A DNA stretch of 32,292 nt from Gonapodya prolifera JEL478. Taxonomy: Eukaryota > Monoblepharomycota > Monoblepharidomycetes > Monoblepharidales > Gonapodyaceae. The notes beneath the pieces were generated by a model. It was not told the DNA's origin. It searched no databases and worked only from the letters and a program-made list of their open reading frames with translations. Below are positions 1-7,859 of this stretch, in pieces. The position numbers and the translations under genes are program-made. Location of the stretch: the NCBI GenBank assembly GCA_001574975.1, contig KQ965895.1, forward strand, positions 10,920 to 43,211, written 5' to 3'. Position 1 is the first letter of the stretch, and each line of letters starts with the position of its first letter.

Positions 1-200
1 AAAAAAAAAAAAAACCTCGCCATACCTCGAAAAGGAAAGAGGGGAGTTGAGAGTTGGGCTCACAAAAAAAGAGGAGAGTTGAGAGGGTAACAACAGCATT
101 AAAAGGGGAGTAAAGAGGTGGCACCACCTCGCCTCAACTCGCCTTGTGAAAAACGTGAGCTAGGGTAGGTGGGACAGGTTGAAGAATTCAAAAGTTTATC

Positions 201-545
201 CCTGAGGCTCGAATTACACTTGACACATGTAAATTAGTGGGTTTGACACTTAAAATGTGGTAAAATGGATCAAAATGCACACATGAAAAGGCGTTTAGAG
301 CGTAGTGCTACGACGGCGCTCAACATCGTACTTTTGGGCCAGAGACTTTTCAAACTTTTTTAGACGTACTGCGCTGCAAGTCTGGCTTAGGTGGTGTCAT
401 GCAGACTTGAAGAGAAGACATCACCCTGAGGCTCAAATTACACTTGACACATGTAAATTAGTGGGTTTTGACACTCGAAATGTGTCAAAGTGCACACGCG
501 CGAAGGCGTTTATAGTGCAGAGCACCGAGGCCGCTCAAGGCCATG
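201..545. repeat. Imperfect direct repeat pair (201-330 and 424-545)
   Basis: Two copies about 223 bases apart both begin CCTGAGGCTC. The first ~50 bases are almost identical: only a G/A change and one extra T separate them. The copies then diverge but share blocks such as TGCACAC and AAGGCGTTTA. No ORF spans either copy. This could be a duplicated regulatory or intergenic module of the virus-like segment. Confidence 0.7.
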
Positions 546-879
546 AATCCGGCACCCCGAGATTTTTCAATCGTTTTTAACAAAAAACATACGGTCCACC
601 GAGCGTTAGCGTGAACCCACTACTTTGTTCTTGTCCATATCGCGCCGCTACAGCTTTGGTTCTGCTTCCCTGCGCCGCCAGTACCGTGTAGTGAAGCGTC
701 GCATTGTGGCAAGCCCGCTTGGACACTCGGGGTACCGATGTACCCTTGTTTTGGAGGTCCCGGCAGGCTTGCAGAAAAGCACACTTGGATGTCCGGCAAA
801 GGTTGCGTCAATGCAAAGCGGTAGTTGTTTATCTTGTCGTTTATCGTATCTTTACACGATTGACTCATGACGCTACAAA

Positions 880-895
880 CTATAAAAAGTGCCAC
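880..895 (+). promoter_or_regulatory. TATA-type promoter module upstream of the 978 gene
   Basis: The sequence CTATAAAAAGTGCCAC lies about 97 bases before the ATG at 978. A second TATAAAAG at 912-919 is closer to the start. The 16-mer matches 14 of 16 positions of the module at 2884-2899, also upstream of an intronless plus-strand ORF, which supports a shared promoter element. The promoter function is inferred. Confidence 0.55.
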
Positions 896-977
896 GAGTA
901 TTTTGTACGAATATAAAAGCAGACCCAAACGAACAAATTTCCAACCAAACTTTTTTGGAATCATCTGACAAACAAAC

Positions 978-1778
978 ATGGCAAGCTACCACAAAGTGAG
1001 CACCTTCGACATCAACAAAGTCTCGGTTGGAACGTTCAAGGAGAACAAAGCCAAAACCGGCTGGCTCGCGTTCATCAACTACAACGGCGAGAAAATGCAG
1101 TTTCTGCTCCCCCTTGTCCGACAACTCTTCAATGCCAGCGCAATGTATGACAAAGCCTCGGTCGTCATCGGTTTTGACGGGATCGAGGACACGGACGAGG
1201 CTGGGAAGCCAACCTTACGCGCGCTCGACCATCAGCGCGCTGTGGAGTTTCTCCAAAAGCTAAACGCCAAGATCATAAAGGCGCTGGAGGGGGCAAAGAA
1301 AAACGGTCCAATGCCAAAGGTCGCACTCGATACCTACGCAGGAATACTCAAGGACTACACCATGAAAGATGGTCCAACCATTACCGGTATGCAGCTGCGC
1401 CTGCTGCTATTGGACGCGGAGAGGTTCAAGGGGGAATTCGTGAACGGCGCATTTGAGCCCTTCACCATCAAGTCATGCACGTCCTTGGCCGACGTGAAGG
1501 AGATTGAAGTGACGAGGGAAACGCTTCCAACAAAACTCCCAAAGAGTCCTCGTGGCGACTACGCAGTGGAATCCACCTTCATTTACGTTGACAAGCAGGG
1601 CAAGGTTTCGCTGAACTGGCGCCTGATCGATGTTCTGCAAATCGACCCTCGCCCTGACAGACGTCAACTTCCAGTCGAAGCAACCCTCGCTTCAATCGGG
1701 AGGGGAAGGTGCGATGATGACGAGAGGGTCGTCGTTGGCGAGTTTAACGGGATGTTTATGGAGGGCGTGACGATATAG
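978..1778 (+). CDS. NCLDV-like conserved protein, possible ssDNA-binding (DUF5871-like)
   Basis: Intronless 266-aa ORF starting at ATG 978, preceded by two TATA boxes. The N-terminal half reads as a beta-rich domain (TGWLAFINYNGEKMQFLLP, then YDKASVVIGFDG), followed by a helical stretch with LDHQRAVEFLQKLNAKIIK. That order recalls a protein family of large eukaryotic DNA viruses annotated as unknown or single-stranded DNA binding. I recognise it only by pattern, so the family name is tentative. The C-terminal part has a second strand-rich block (ESTFIYVDKQGKVSLNWRL) and an acidic tail. No signal peptide or membrane segment is visible. The lack of introns and the compact neighbours set it apart from the fungal genes after 5.7 kb. 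The ORF itself is secure; the function is not. Confidence 0.7.
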   Translation: MASYHKVSTFDINKVSVGTFKENKAKTGWLAFINYNGEKMQFLLPLVRQLFNASAMYDKASVVIGFDGIEDTDEAGKPTLRALDHQRAVEFLQKLNAKIIKALEGAKKNGPMPKVALDTYAGILKDYTMKDGPTITGMQLRLLLLDAERFKGEFVNGAFEPFTIKSCTSLADVKEIEVTRETLPTKLPKSPRGDYAVESTFIYVDKQGKVSLNWRLIDVLQIDPRPDRRQLPVEATLASIGRGRCDDDERVVVGEFNGMFMEGVTI

Positions 1779-1934
1779 GCGCTGCTCGACGCGGGCTTTT
1801 GGTACGGTTGATTGTGCTCGAGGCCTTGGCCGTCGGAAGCTTAGTTTTCTTTTCCCGGGTTTTGGCGATCACCTCGGGCGGGTCAGTTGAATGAAAATCT
1901 TTTACACCTAACGTAGTGAGGGATACTCTAGTCA

Positions 1935-2750
1935 TTAGCAAGATTTACTACGCTTGTGAGTCTGACTGAAAAAAAGAGAATCCACATCTTTACTTTGCAA
2001 GTATCCATATCGCACAAGTCGCTCTCTCGTGCGTCGATCGAGTGTCATGTCTACGGGGGAAATGCCCTCAATGTCGAGCACTATTTCCATTCCGTAAGAC
2101 ACGGCCCAACGTCTATCGCCGCTCAAGAGAATCTTCATCATAATTCCAACAATACGTGACCCGACTCCGAGCACACTAGCACCGCACATCCCGGGGTGCG
2201 CAGAGTCCTTTATTCTAATCCCAAGCGTGGGCCGCGTAATGCAAGCGATGTCGACCGGATACGGGTCCGATATGCAGCCATCGACAAATGTATCTCCGTC
2301 GAACGACACTGGCGGAAAGTACAGCGGTATCGCTGATGTTGCGCATGCGGCGTCAACTACAGTCGTATCTGGCGCAGTCATGTGCGACAGGTACACTGGC
2401 CCACCCCGATTCAGTGACGTGGCAACAAGTATCAATGTTTTTTTCGTCGCAGCCGCAAAGTCACGAAGTGTGACGGTCGGTGAAAAGCCCCGCTTCTGGA
2501 GCAGCGATTCAACCATGACTTTGCGTGCGTCATGGTCACCGAGCAAATCTTCAGGATTCTTAATGACATTGTACAGCTCTTCAGGCGAATACCCTGCTAC
2601 CATGAGCGCTGCAATCAGTCCACCGACAGACACGCCCACCCACATTTTGCAAGCTACTAAATGCCCACGTGTGAAGTGGTAGTGGAGGGCGCCGAGTGTT
2701 GCCAAACCCTTTATGCCACCGCCGCTGAGAACGACACTTGCAAACAGCAT
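1935..2750 (-). CDS. Patatin-like phospholipase, virus-type
   Basis: Intronless 271-aa ORF. I chose ATG 2750 because the reading frame upstream offers only a GTG. Patatin-like proteins are Ser-Asp dyad lipid acyl hydrolases. The oxyanion-hole loop GGGIKG lies near residues 10-15, the nucleophile elbow GVSVGG near 38-43, and the catalytic Asp in FVDGCISDPYP near 170-180. The last motif has DGC instead of the usual DGG. The protein is about the length of a bare patatin domain, without the extra domains common in fungal patatins, and fits the small patatins found in several giant-virus lineages. It converges on the 978 gene and diverges from the 2925 gene with 174 bases between them. Membrane lipid cleavage is the family role; the substrate is unknown. 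Confidence 0.85.
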   Translation of the reverse strand: MLFASVVLSGGGIKGLATLGALHYHFTRGHLVACKMWVGVSVGGLIAALMVAGYSPEELYNVIKNPEDLLGDHDARKVMVESLLQKRGFSPTVTLRDFAAATKKTLILVATSLNRGGPVYLSHMTAPDTTVVDAACATSAIPLYFPPVSFDGDTFVDGCISDPYPVDIACITRPTLGIRIKDSAHPGMCGASVLGVGSRIVGIMMKILLSGDRRWAVSYGMEIVLDIEGISPVDMTLDRRTRERLVRYGYLQSKDVDSLFFSQTHKRSKSC

Positions 2751-2883
2751 ATTCACAGCCAAGAAAAGACTGTAGCAGAATGTGGAAACGGTCACTGTGC
2801 ACTCGGGTCATGCCTTGTCAGGCCATTTTGGTCAACTCTGAAGCACCGCGCTCGATCACATTCAAAATTGTGGCACAGCAATG

Positions 2884-2899
2884 CTATAAAAAGCGTCAC
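2884..2899 (+). promoter_or_regulatory. TATA-type promoter module upstream of the 2925 gene
   Basis: CTATAAAAAGCGTCAC lies 41 bases before the ATG at 2925. It matches the module at 880-895 at 14 of 16 positions, and both are followed by a T-rich run. The spacing suits a core promoter. Confidence 0.6.
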
Positions 2900-2924
2900 A
2901 TACTTTTTGAATTTCCAGCAAAAT

Positions 2925-3152
2925 ATGAGTGTCGAGAGTGTTCCAAGCACACTTGAGCCAGATCCATATTTGCATCTCACACATCGTCACTATACCCCCT
3001 GGACATACAACACGTATCCAGGCAACACTGCAGGAGTCTATCAACAGACTAATCCTTGGTCTGCATTACCTCCTCCATACTGGCCGCTGGAGTACCAAAT
3101 TCCCAGCGTAGGCCCATCGCGATCTGGAAAAAGGGCCCATTCTGTAAATTGA
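2925..3152 (+). CDS. Small Pro/Tyr-rich protein with a PPxY motif
   Basis: 75-aa ORF starting at the first ATG after the TATA module. It is rich in proline, tyrosine, tryptophan and histidine, with a PPPY motif in SALPPPYWPLEY near residues 50-58 and a basic end (SRSGKRAHSVN). No transmembrane segment is evident. PPxY motifs bind WW domains and occur in viral late domains, among many other proteins. I do not recognise the family. Support comes from the conserved upstream promoter and the strong hairpin downstream. Confidence 0.5.
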   Translation: MSVESVPSTLEPDPYLHLTHRHYTPWTYNTYPGNTAGVYQQTNPWSALPPPYWPLEYQIPSVGPSRSGKRAHSVN

Positions 3153-3356
3153 TATTCAGTGCAAGTATAGCATAAGAGTACACGTCAATTCGCCAACATG
3201 TTAACGTTTTGACGCTCAAACACCTGTCCATTCCACGCGCCGTCACGACATGCCCAAAACCAGGTCCGTTTAATCAATACTTATCGAGTCGTCTATTTCA
3301 TAAATTTGTGCTCTTATCAAATTTGAGGTGATCGAGGGCTGGATTGGGATGCTGGA

Positions 3357-3396
3357 TTGTGGCACGGAGAGGTCAGTTGACCGGTCCGTGCCACAA
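3357..3396. terminator. Strong palindromic hairpin, possible transcript 3'-end signal
   Basis: Two arms of 12 bases (TTGTGGCACGGA and TCCGTGCCACAA) pair perfectly. After a 2-base internal mismatch on each side, a second 5-bp stem GGTCA/TGACC closes over a 2-base loop, and an A run follows. It lies 205 bases after the stop of the 2925 gene and 206 before tnpA. Giant viruses such as mimiviruses end transcripts at palindromic hairpins, which makes this a plausible 3'-end signal. It could instead mark the left end of the IS607 element. Confidence 0.55.
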
Positions 3397-3601
3397 AAAT
3401 CGAGAAATCCGTTTACTCATAAATGATTTTTCAAGCAAAACATTCTAAAACGTATCAAACGATATAGGGCGACTGACAGTGTCCAGTGGTCTGCATGTGT
3501 TAGCTTTATGTAGCTTTTAAAACGATTATAAATCTTCGTAATCAAGAATACCTTTTGGACCTGGACGAAGATTGAAACTCTTGCACTTTTTTGTAAACCA
3601 T

Positions 3602-4270
3602 ATGATATGGAATGCAATGCATTCAAAATTCGTCCCAGCAACCAAAATCAGAAATCAATACGACATTTCAAATGCAACTTTGCGAAAATGGGCAGACGCA
3701 GGGAGAATCGAATGTATTAGGCTCACCGGAGGCAAGCGACTCTACAATATTGAGTCAATCAGAGCCACCCTTGGTGACAAGGGTGGTGAGGCAAATGACA
3801 AAGACGCGTACATCTACTCAAGAGTCTCCTCGAGTCACTCTGACGCGTGGGGTCACCAAAAGGAAGACCTCCACCGGCAAATCAGCGACCTTAAAAGAGA
3901 ATTTCCTCAACACAAAATCATCTTCGACATCGCAAGCGGTCTCAACTGGGAGAGGAAGGGGCTTAAAACGCTTCTGGACAGGGTTTACGACGGACTTGTC
4001 TCAGAGATTGTGGTTGCCAACAAAGACAGACTGTGCCGATTCGGGTTTGAGCTCGTTCAATACTTCTGTGAAAAGTTTGGCTGCAAGATCGTGGTACACA
4101 ACCTTGGGCACGAAAGCCAAGGAGGAAATCCCAATTCTGAGCTTGCCGAAGACCTACTTGCAATCACAAACTTCTTTGTTGCAAAAAATAACGGACTCAG
4201 AGCAGCTCGAAAGCAGAAAGAGCGAAGAAAAAATACAAGCGCTGGAGGAAAAGATCATGAGATTGCATAA
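3602..4270 (+). CDS. tnpA: IS607 TnpA: serine recombinase with MerR-like HTH
   Basis: 222-aa transposase that cuts and rejoins DNA through a covalent phosphoserine link. The N-terminus (about residues 6-50) is a MerR-type helix-turn-helix beginning KFVPATKIRNQYDISNATLR. The serine-resolvase domain follows: YIYSRVSS near residue 70 holds the catalytic serine, DLHRQISDLK follows, then FDIASGLNWERKGLKTLLD, and VANKDRLCRFGFELVQYF holds the conserved arginines. Length fits the family. Possible starts are ATG 3602 and ATG 3617; 3617 gives a slightly more typical N-terminus. The stop overlaps the tnpB start, suggesting coupled expression. An AT-rich stretch with ATTATAAATC near 3524 could be its promoter. 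Confidence 0.92.
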   Translation: MIWNAMHSKFVPATKIRNQYDISNATLRKWADAGRIECIRLTGGKRLYNIESIRATLGDKGGEANDKDAYIYSRVSSSHSDAWGHQKEDLHRQISDLKREFPQHKIIFDIASGLNWERKGLKTLLDRVYDGLVSEIVVANKDRLCRFGFELVQYFCEKFGCKIVVHNLGHESQGGNPNSELAEDLLAITNFFVAKNNGLRAARKQKERRKNTSAGGKDHEIA

Positions 4271-5513
4271 AGAGACAGAAAAGGAGTGGAGTGAGAGGAC
4301 AGCACAAGATAGAACAAAACTCACAACCATGAAGAAGACCTCGATGATAGAAGGCACTCGAAGATTTGGTCTTGTTCTTGCTAAGGATGACTGGAGGTAC
4401 AAAATGTTCACTCGCTTTAAAGACTCATACAGAGCAGTGTATAATGAATGCGTGGCGTACTTTACCAAAAAGAACACACCGATTGCGCTAAAGACTGAAG
4501 AGATGCGAGCGCACTTCAAGTCTCTTCGTGGCCCAAAATGGGCCAGCATCAGCGAGCTTGGTGGTGAAATTCGTGACTTTGCAATCCGAGAGTTTCTCCA
4601 AGCCCTGCGCACGACGCTTGCTAGGCTTAAGAAGAAACAAATCAGTCACTTCAAAATGAAGTTCAAGTCCAAGAAGCTTCGGTGCGAAACATTCAGGATC
4701 AGAGCTCGTGATTGGGGTAGCAAAGGTCTGTATGCATTCACAAAAGGTATTGAAGTAAAATTCAGAAAACAGACAATCCCCCTTGACGCGAAGATCATCA
4801 AGCACGATGTCAATATCACGTTTGAAGGCAGCCAATTCTATATTGGTGTCCAGTATGATAGAGAGCCGAGTGTAAATGGCGTTGAGAACCAAAACGCAAG
4901 ACTATCGGTCTCTCTTGACCCTGGTGTCAGAACGTTTATGACTGGTTATGATCCCCAAGGGTACTCGTTTGAATTTGGACGCAACGACCATCGAAGATTA
5001 TATCGGCTGTTCAGAGTCGATTGTAAGCTTCAAAGCTTGGAAAAGAGTTTCAACAACGGGTTGAAACATCAGTCGAGACACAACATTCGAAAGAGACGAG
5101 TGGCAATTCGAGCTCGCATACGAGGTCTAGTGGACGAGGTCCACTACAAGCTTATCGATTTTCTTACGCGAACGTACAAGCTCATTAAGATTCCCAAGTT
5201 TGAAGTAAAGGGAATGGTTCGGCGTGGAAAGAGACTTGCAAAGAAGACCAAGATTGCTATGCAACAATGGAGACACTTTACATTTCGAAGAAGACTTCTT
5301 GACAAGGCTAAGGGTCGAGGCGTAGCAGTGGATGTTTGTACAGAGGAATATACAAGTGCGTGCTGCACGAGCTGTGGATTTGAGCTCAAAACATCCAAAA
5401 GATTCAAACAGTGCTCAAGCTGCGGATTGACTATCAATCGCGACGTTGCTGGCTCACGTACAATCGACCTCAAGCGATGTACTGAGTTATACACCGTGCC
5501 ATGTCCAACCTAA
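4257..5513 (+). CDS. tnpB: TnpB / Fanzor2-like RNA-guided nuclease
   Basis: 418-aa protein starting at ATG 4257, just inside the end of tnpA. The frame stays open upstream through the tnpA region, but that stretch is an overlap shadow. TnpB and its eukaryotic/viral relatives (Fanzor) are RuvC nucleases guided by an RNA from the element's own 3' end. The RuvC residues are present: SLDPGVRTFMTGYD (RuvC-I Asp, about residue 220), IPKFEVKGM (RuvC-II Glu, about 315) and INRDVAGSRTI (RuvC-III Asp, about 400). A four-cysteine zinc finger (CCTSCGFE, CSSCGL) lies between the last two. All key residues are intact, so the copy may be active. Linkage to IS607 tnpA matches Fanzor2 elements of giant viruses. 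Confidence 0.92.
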   Translation: MRLHKETEKEWSERTAQDRTKLTTMKKTSMIEGTRRFGLVLAKDDWRYKMFTRFKDSYRAVYNECVAYFTKKNTPIALKTEEMRAHFKSLRGPKWASISELGGEIRDFAIREFLQALRTTLARLKKKQISHFKMKFKSKKLRCETFRIRARDWGSKGLYAFTKGIEVKFRKQTIPLDAKIIKHDVNITFEGSQFYIGVQYDREPSVNGVENQNARLSVSLDPGVRTFMTGYDPQGYSFEFGRNDHRRLYRLFRVDCKLQSLEKSFNNGLKHQSRHNIRKRRVAIRARIRGLVDEVHYKLIDFLTRTYKLIKIPKFEVKGMVRRGKRLAKKTKIAMQQWRHFTFRRRLLDKAKGRGVAVDVCTEEYTSACCTSCGFELKTSKRFKQCSSCGLTINRDVAGSRTIDLKRCTELYTVPCPT

Positions 5514-5693
5514 TGGCAAACCGTTGCTCCGGGAATAAAAAAAACTTATTGAATAGATTAGCTTGTAGGTTCTGATAGCTTTTTGATGAATTTAATAGTT
5601 TTATACGGAGCGACCAAACCTATTACAATCACAACACTTACTCTTTCAGAATTTCAAAGCAGAAATAAATCCCATAATGATTAGAAACCCCCT
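5514..5693. other. AT-rich junction between IS607 element and host NLR gene
   Basis: A 180-base AT-rich spacer. It begins with ACCGTTGCTCCGGG, an A8 run and AATAAA-like sequences. If this TnpB works like its relatives, its guide RNA scaffold would overlap the end of tnpB and part of this stretch. The boundary between virus-like and fungal DNA probably lies here, since the NLR stop codon is at 5694-5696 on the other strand. Confidence 0.45.
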
Positions 5694-7859
5694 CTAAGAA
5701 AATCTCCGCTTTCCTGTGACTTTGTTCCACATTCTCTGCAACACACCACCCTTGTTCTTTCCCCTCTTTCCCAGCGCCGCCACTGTTTTGCCCACCTGCC
5801 CGTTGGCCTGGTACGCTGAAGCGAGATTGTTCTGCGACACGGGACGGGCCGGGTGGTCCTCCGCCCGTGTGCGCTCACGAATCTCGCCGACGCGCTCAAG
5901 CAGCGCTACGGCCTTGCCCACCTGCCCGTTGGCCCAATACGCCAGAGCGAGATTGGTCTGCGACGCGAGACGGGACGGGTGGTCCTCCGCCAGTGTTGTA
6001 GATTGAATCTCGACGACGTGCTCAAGTAGCGCTACGGCCTTGCCCACCTCCCCGTTGGCCTGGTACGCTGAAGCGAGATTGTCCTGCGACGCGAGACGGT
6101 ACGGGTGGTCCTCCGCCAGTGTTGTAGACTGAATCTCGACGACGCGCACAAGCAGCGCTACGGCCTTGCCCACCTGCCCGTTGGCATGGTACGCCCGAGC
6201 GAGATTGCCCTGCGACGTGAGACAGTACGGGTGGTCCTCCGCCAGTGTTCCCTCACGAATCTCGACGACGCGCTCAAGCAGCGCTACGGCCTTGCCCACC
6301 TGCCCGTTGGCCTGGTACGCCCCAGCGAGATTGCCCTGCGANTCAAGCAGCGCTACGGCCTTGCCCACCTGCCCGTTCGCATGGTACGCCCCAGCGAGAT
6401 TGTCCTGCGACGCGAGACGGGACGGGTGGTCCTCCGCCAGTGTACGCTCACGAATCTTGACGACGCGTTCAAGCAGCGCTACGGCCTTGCCCACCTGCCC
6501 GTTGGCCTGGTACGCCCGAGCGAGATTGTTCTGCGACGTGAGACGGTCCGGGTGGTCCTCCGCCAGTTCCAAAACGTCGCGTCTTCCACTGTCACATTTC
6601 TGCAGCCACACCAAGGCTTCTGCCACTCTGCCATCGGTGAGCAAGCATCGTCCAATCCACAAGTAGAGGTCGTATCGCACCTCCAGCTCCTCGCCATCAC
6701 TGCTTCCGAGCACTTTCACGGCGTGCGGGAGGTACAACCTCCACACGTCCCTTTTGTTCCAATCATCTGTTTGAAAGATCGTCGCGATGTGCTGGATTGC
6801 TTCCACTGTTTTACCGCTCAAAGTGCCCTGATTGCGGAGCCAAACTCTGGCAGCTAGATGAACAAGCCGGTGTAGATCGTAAATATCCTGCTCCAAGGGT
6901 TTTGAAATGAACGCGTACGCGCCGAGCGTATTGATTGCTTCCTCCATGTCTTTTTCAGACTCTGAGCACTCTGGTGGAGGCAAGATGGAACGTGGAATGG
7001 TTTTGGATTCGATGCACGCCATGAACATGAGGAGATTGGCGGCTATCGGCTTTCCCTCGCGGATTTGATCGAATGATATCATCCATGTTTTGGCCACCGA
7101 GTTTACAGAATTCTGATATCGCGCATTAGGCTTGTAGTATTCGTCTTCACTGAGCAGTGAAGCCGCGTCTTGTTCGCTCGTCTTCAACTGATGGACGTAC
7201 TTTTCTATCGAAGTGAACTTGTTGACGTTGAGATACCCCGCTGCCTGCGCGATCGCCAAAGGAAGGTTGGTAAGTTCCTGTAGAAGCTCTGCTGTGTTTG
7301 CTTCGTCGCCAGGTAATTCTTTCCGGTTCAAAGACTTCCCGAGAAACTCCACCGCCTCGTCATTGTTCATTGCTTCAAGTTCGACAACGTTACCCTCCGT
7401 GAGATATTCTGCCACACCCCGAATCCGAGTTGTGATCATGACCATGCCATGCTCGCTCTGTGGAAGATAGCTATCGATACGTCGGGCTAAATCCATGTCG
7501 TCTACGTTGTCGACAATCAAGAGCCACTGTCCGAATGCTTCCTGCCTCAGATGCTTCATGATCAGCTCCCTAACGTCTTCCTTGTCTCCTTCTTTTGGTG
7601 CGATACCAAGTTTTTTTGCAACTTCCCTACACGCCTGTTCAAATGCGGGCATGCTGAGAGCAGGTAGCCAGAAGATGGAGAAGTCTGGATAACCCGTCTT
7701 CACTCTGTAGGCAAATTCCAATGCAACTTGCGTCTTTCCGACACCACCCAGACCAACAAGGGCAATCCTTTGATGTTTGCCAAGCAGCTTTTCAGTGAGC
7801 AATTGGAGCTTGGCGGTACGACCCACGAATCGTTTGTTGGGCGAAAATGGAATGTGGTA
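5694..7859 (-). CDS. NB-ARC-TPR (fungal NLR-like) protein, fused behind an NPT1 remnant
   Basis: NLR-type STAND ATPase of the kind fungi use in non-self recognition. The module begins YHIPFSPNKRFVGR, the usual linker into a fungal NB-ARC domain. It then shows the P-loop GLGGVGKTQ, Walker B LLIVDNVDD, MITTR and the GLPL-like motif NLPLAIAQAAGYL. A helical region (DIYDLHRLVHLAARVWL) leads into seven 42-residue tetratricopeptide units of the type NLARAYQANGQVGKAVALLE, and a basic tail. No in-frame ATG starts the module. The frame continues upstream into NPT1 sequence without a stop, and TGCCAG at the joint resembles a splice acceptor. So this is either a fusion protein or a gene whose first exon was lost. 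One unknown base (6342) interrupts the repeats. Confidence 0.85.
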   Translation of the reverse strand, partial: YHIPFSPNKRFVGRTAKLQLLTEKLLGKHQRIALVGLGGVGKTQVALEFAYRVKTGYPDFSIFWLPALSMPAFEQACREVAKKLGIAPKEGDKEDVRELIMKHLRQEAFGQWLLIVDNVDDMDLARRIDSYLPQSEHGMVMITTRIRGVAEYLTEGNVVELEAMNNDEAVEFLGKSLNRKELPGDEANTAELLQELTNLPLAIAQAAGYLNVNKFTSIEKYVHQLKTSEQDAASLLSEDEYYKPNARYQNSVNSVAKTWMISFDQIREGKPIAANLLMFMACIESKTIPRSILPPPECSESEKDMEEAINTLGAYAFISKPLEQDIYDLHRLVHLAARVWLRNQGTLSGKTVEAIQHIATIFQTDDWNKRDVWRLYLPHAVKVLGSSDGEELEVRYDLYLWIGRCLLTDGRVAEALVWLQKCDSGRRDVLELAEDHPDRLTSQNNLARAYQANGQVGKAVALLERVVKIRERTLAEDHPSRLASQDNLAGAYHANGQVGKAVALLXSQGNLAGAYQANGQVGKAVALLERVVEIREGTLAEDHPYCLTSQGNLARAYHANGQVGKAVALLVRVVEIQSTTLAEDHPYRLASQDNLASAYQANGEVGKAVALLEHVVEIQSTTLAEDHPSRLASQTNLALAYWANGQVGKAVALLERVGEIRERTRAEDHPARPVSQNNLASAYQANGQVGKTVAALGKRGKNKGGVLQRMWNKVTGKRRFS
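5791..6510 (-). repeat. 126-bp tandem repeats encoding TPR units, with an assembly gap at 6342
   Basis: The plus-strand block CCCACCTGCC recurs at 5791, 5917, 6043, 6169, 6295, 6364 and 6490. Spacing is exactly 126 bases except 6295 to 6364 (69). The short unit contains the only N of the window. About 57 bases (19 codons) of the unit are missing there without shifting the frame. The units are very similar at DNA level, so copy number is prone to change and to assembly collapse. Confidence 0.92.

Larger units (their letters stand above)
1..977. other. Non-coding 5' region of the virus-like segment
   Basis: No convincing gene lies here; the short ORFs are not protein-like. It opens with a 14-base A run. 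A purine-rich stretch at about 40-125 faces a complementary pyrimidine-rich stretch at 124-145, including a perfect 7-bp stem with a 2-base loop (GAGGTGG/CCACCTC, 115-130). A 6-bp stem with a 4-base loop (GGGTAC/GTACCC) sits at 730-745. A direct repeat pair and the promoter of the next gene are listed separately. Confidence 0.5.
3602..5513 (+). mobile_element. IS607-family element (tnpA + tnpB), boundaries unresolved
   Basis: A MerR-HTH/serine recombinase gene overlaps a TnpB gene by 14 bases in the same orientation, the standard IS607 gene order. IS607 ends lack long inverted repeats, so the true edges, somewhere within 3153-3601 and 5514-5693, could not be fixed. Both ORFs look intact. IS607 elements are known from bacteria, archaea and NCLDVs and occur sporadically in eukaryotic genomes. 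Confidence 0.88.

Noticed and set aside
1-14. Poly-A at the window start as a retrogene or viral poly(A) tail
   Set aside because: Fourteen A residues at the very edge cannot be interpreted without the upstream sequence.
2751-2795. Longer patatin start at 2795
   Set aside because: That codon is GTG; ATG 2750 lies just before the conserved GGGIKG region.
3612-4256. A 215-codon N-terminal extension of TnpB overlapping tnpA
   Set aside because: The frame is open only because it shadows the conserved tnpA gene; the sequence is not TnpB-like, and ATG 4257 gives a normal 418-aa TnpB.
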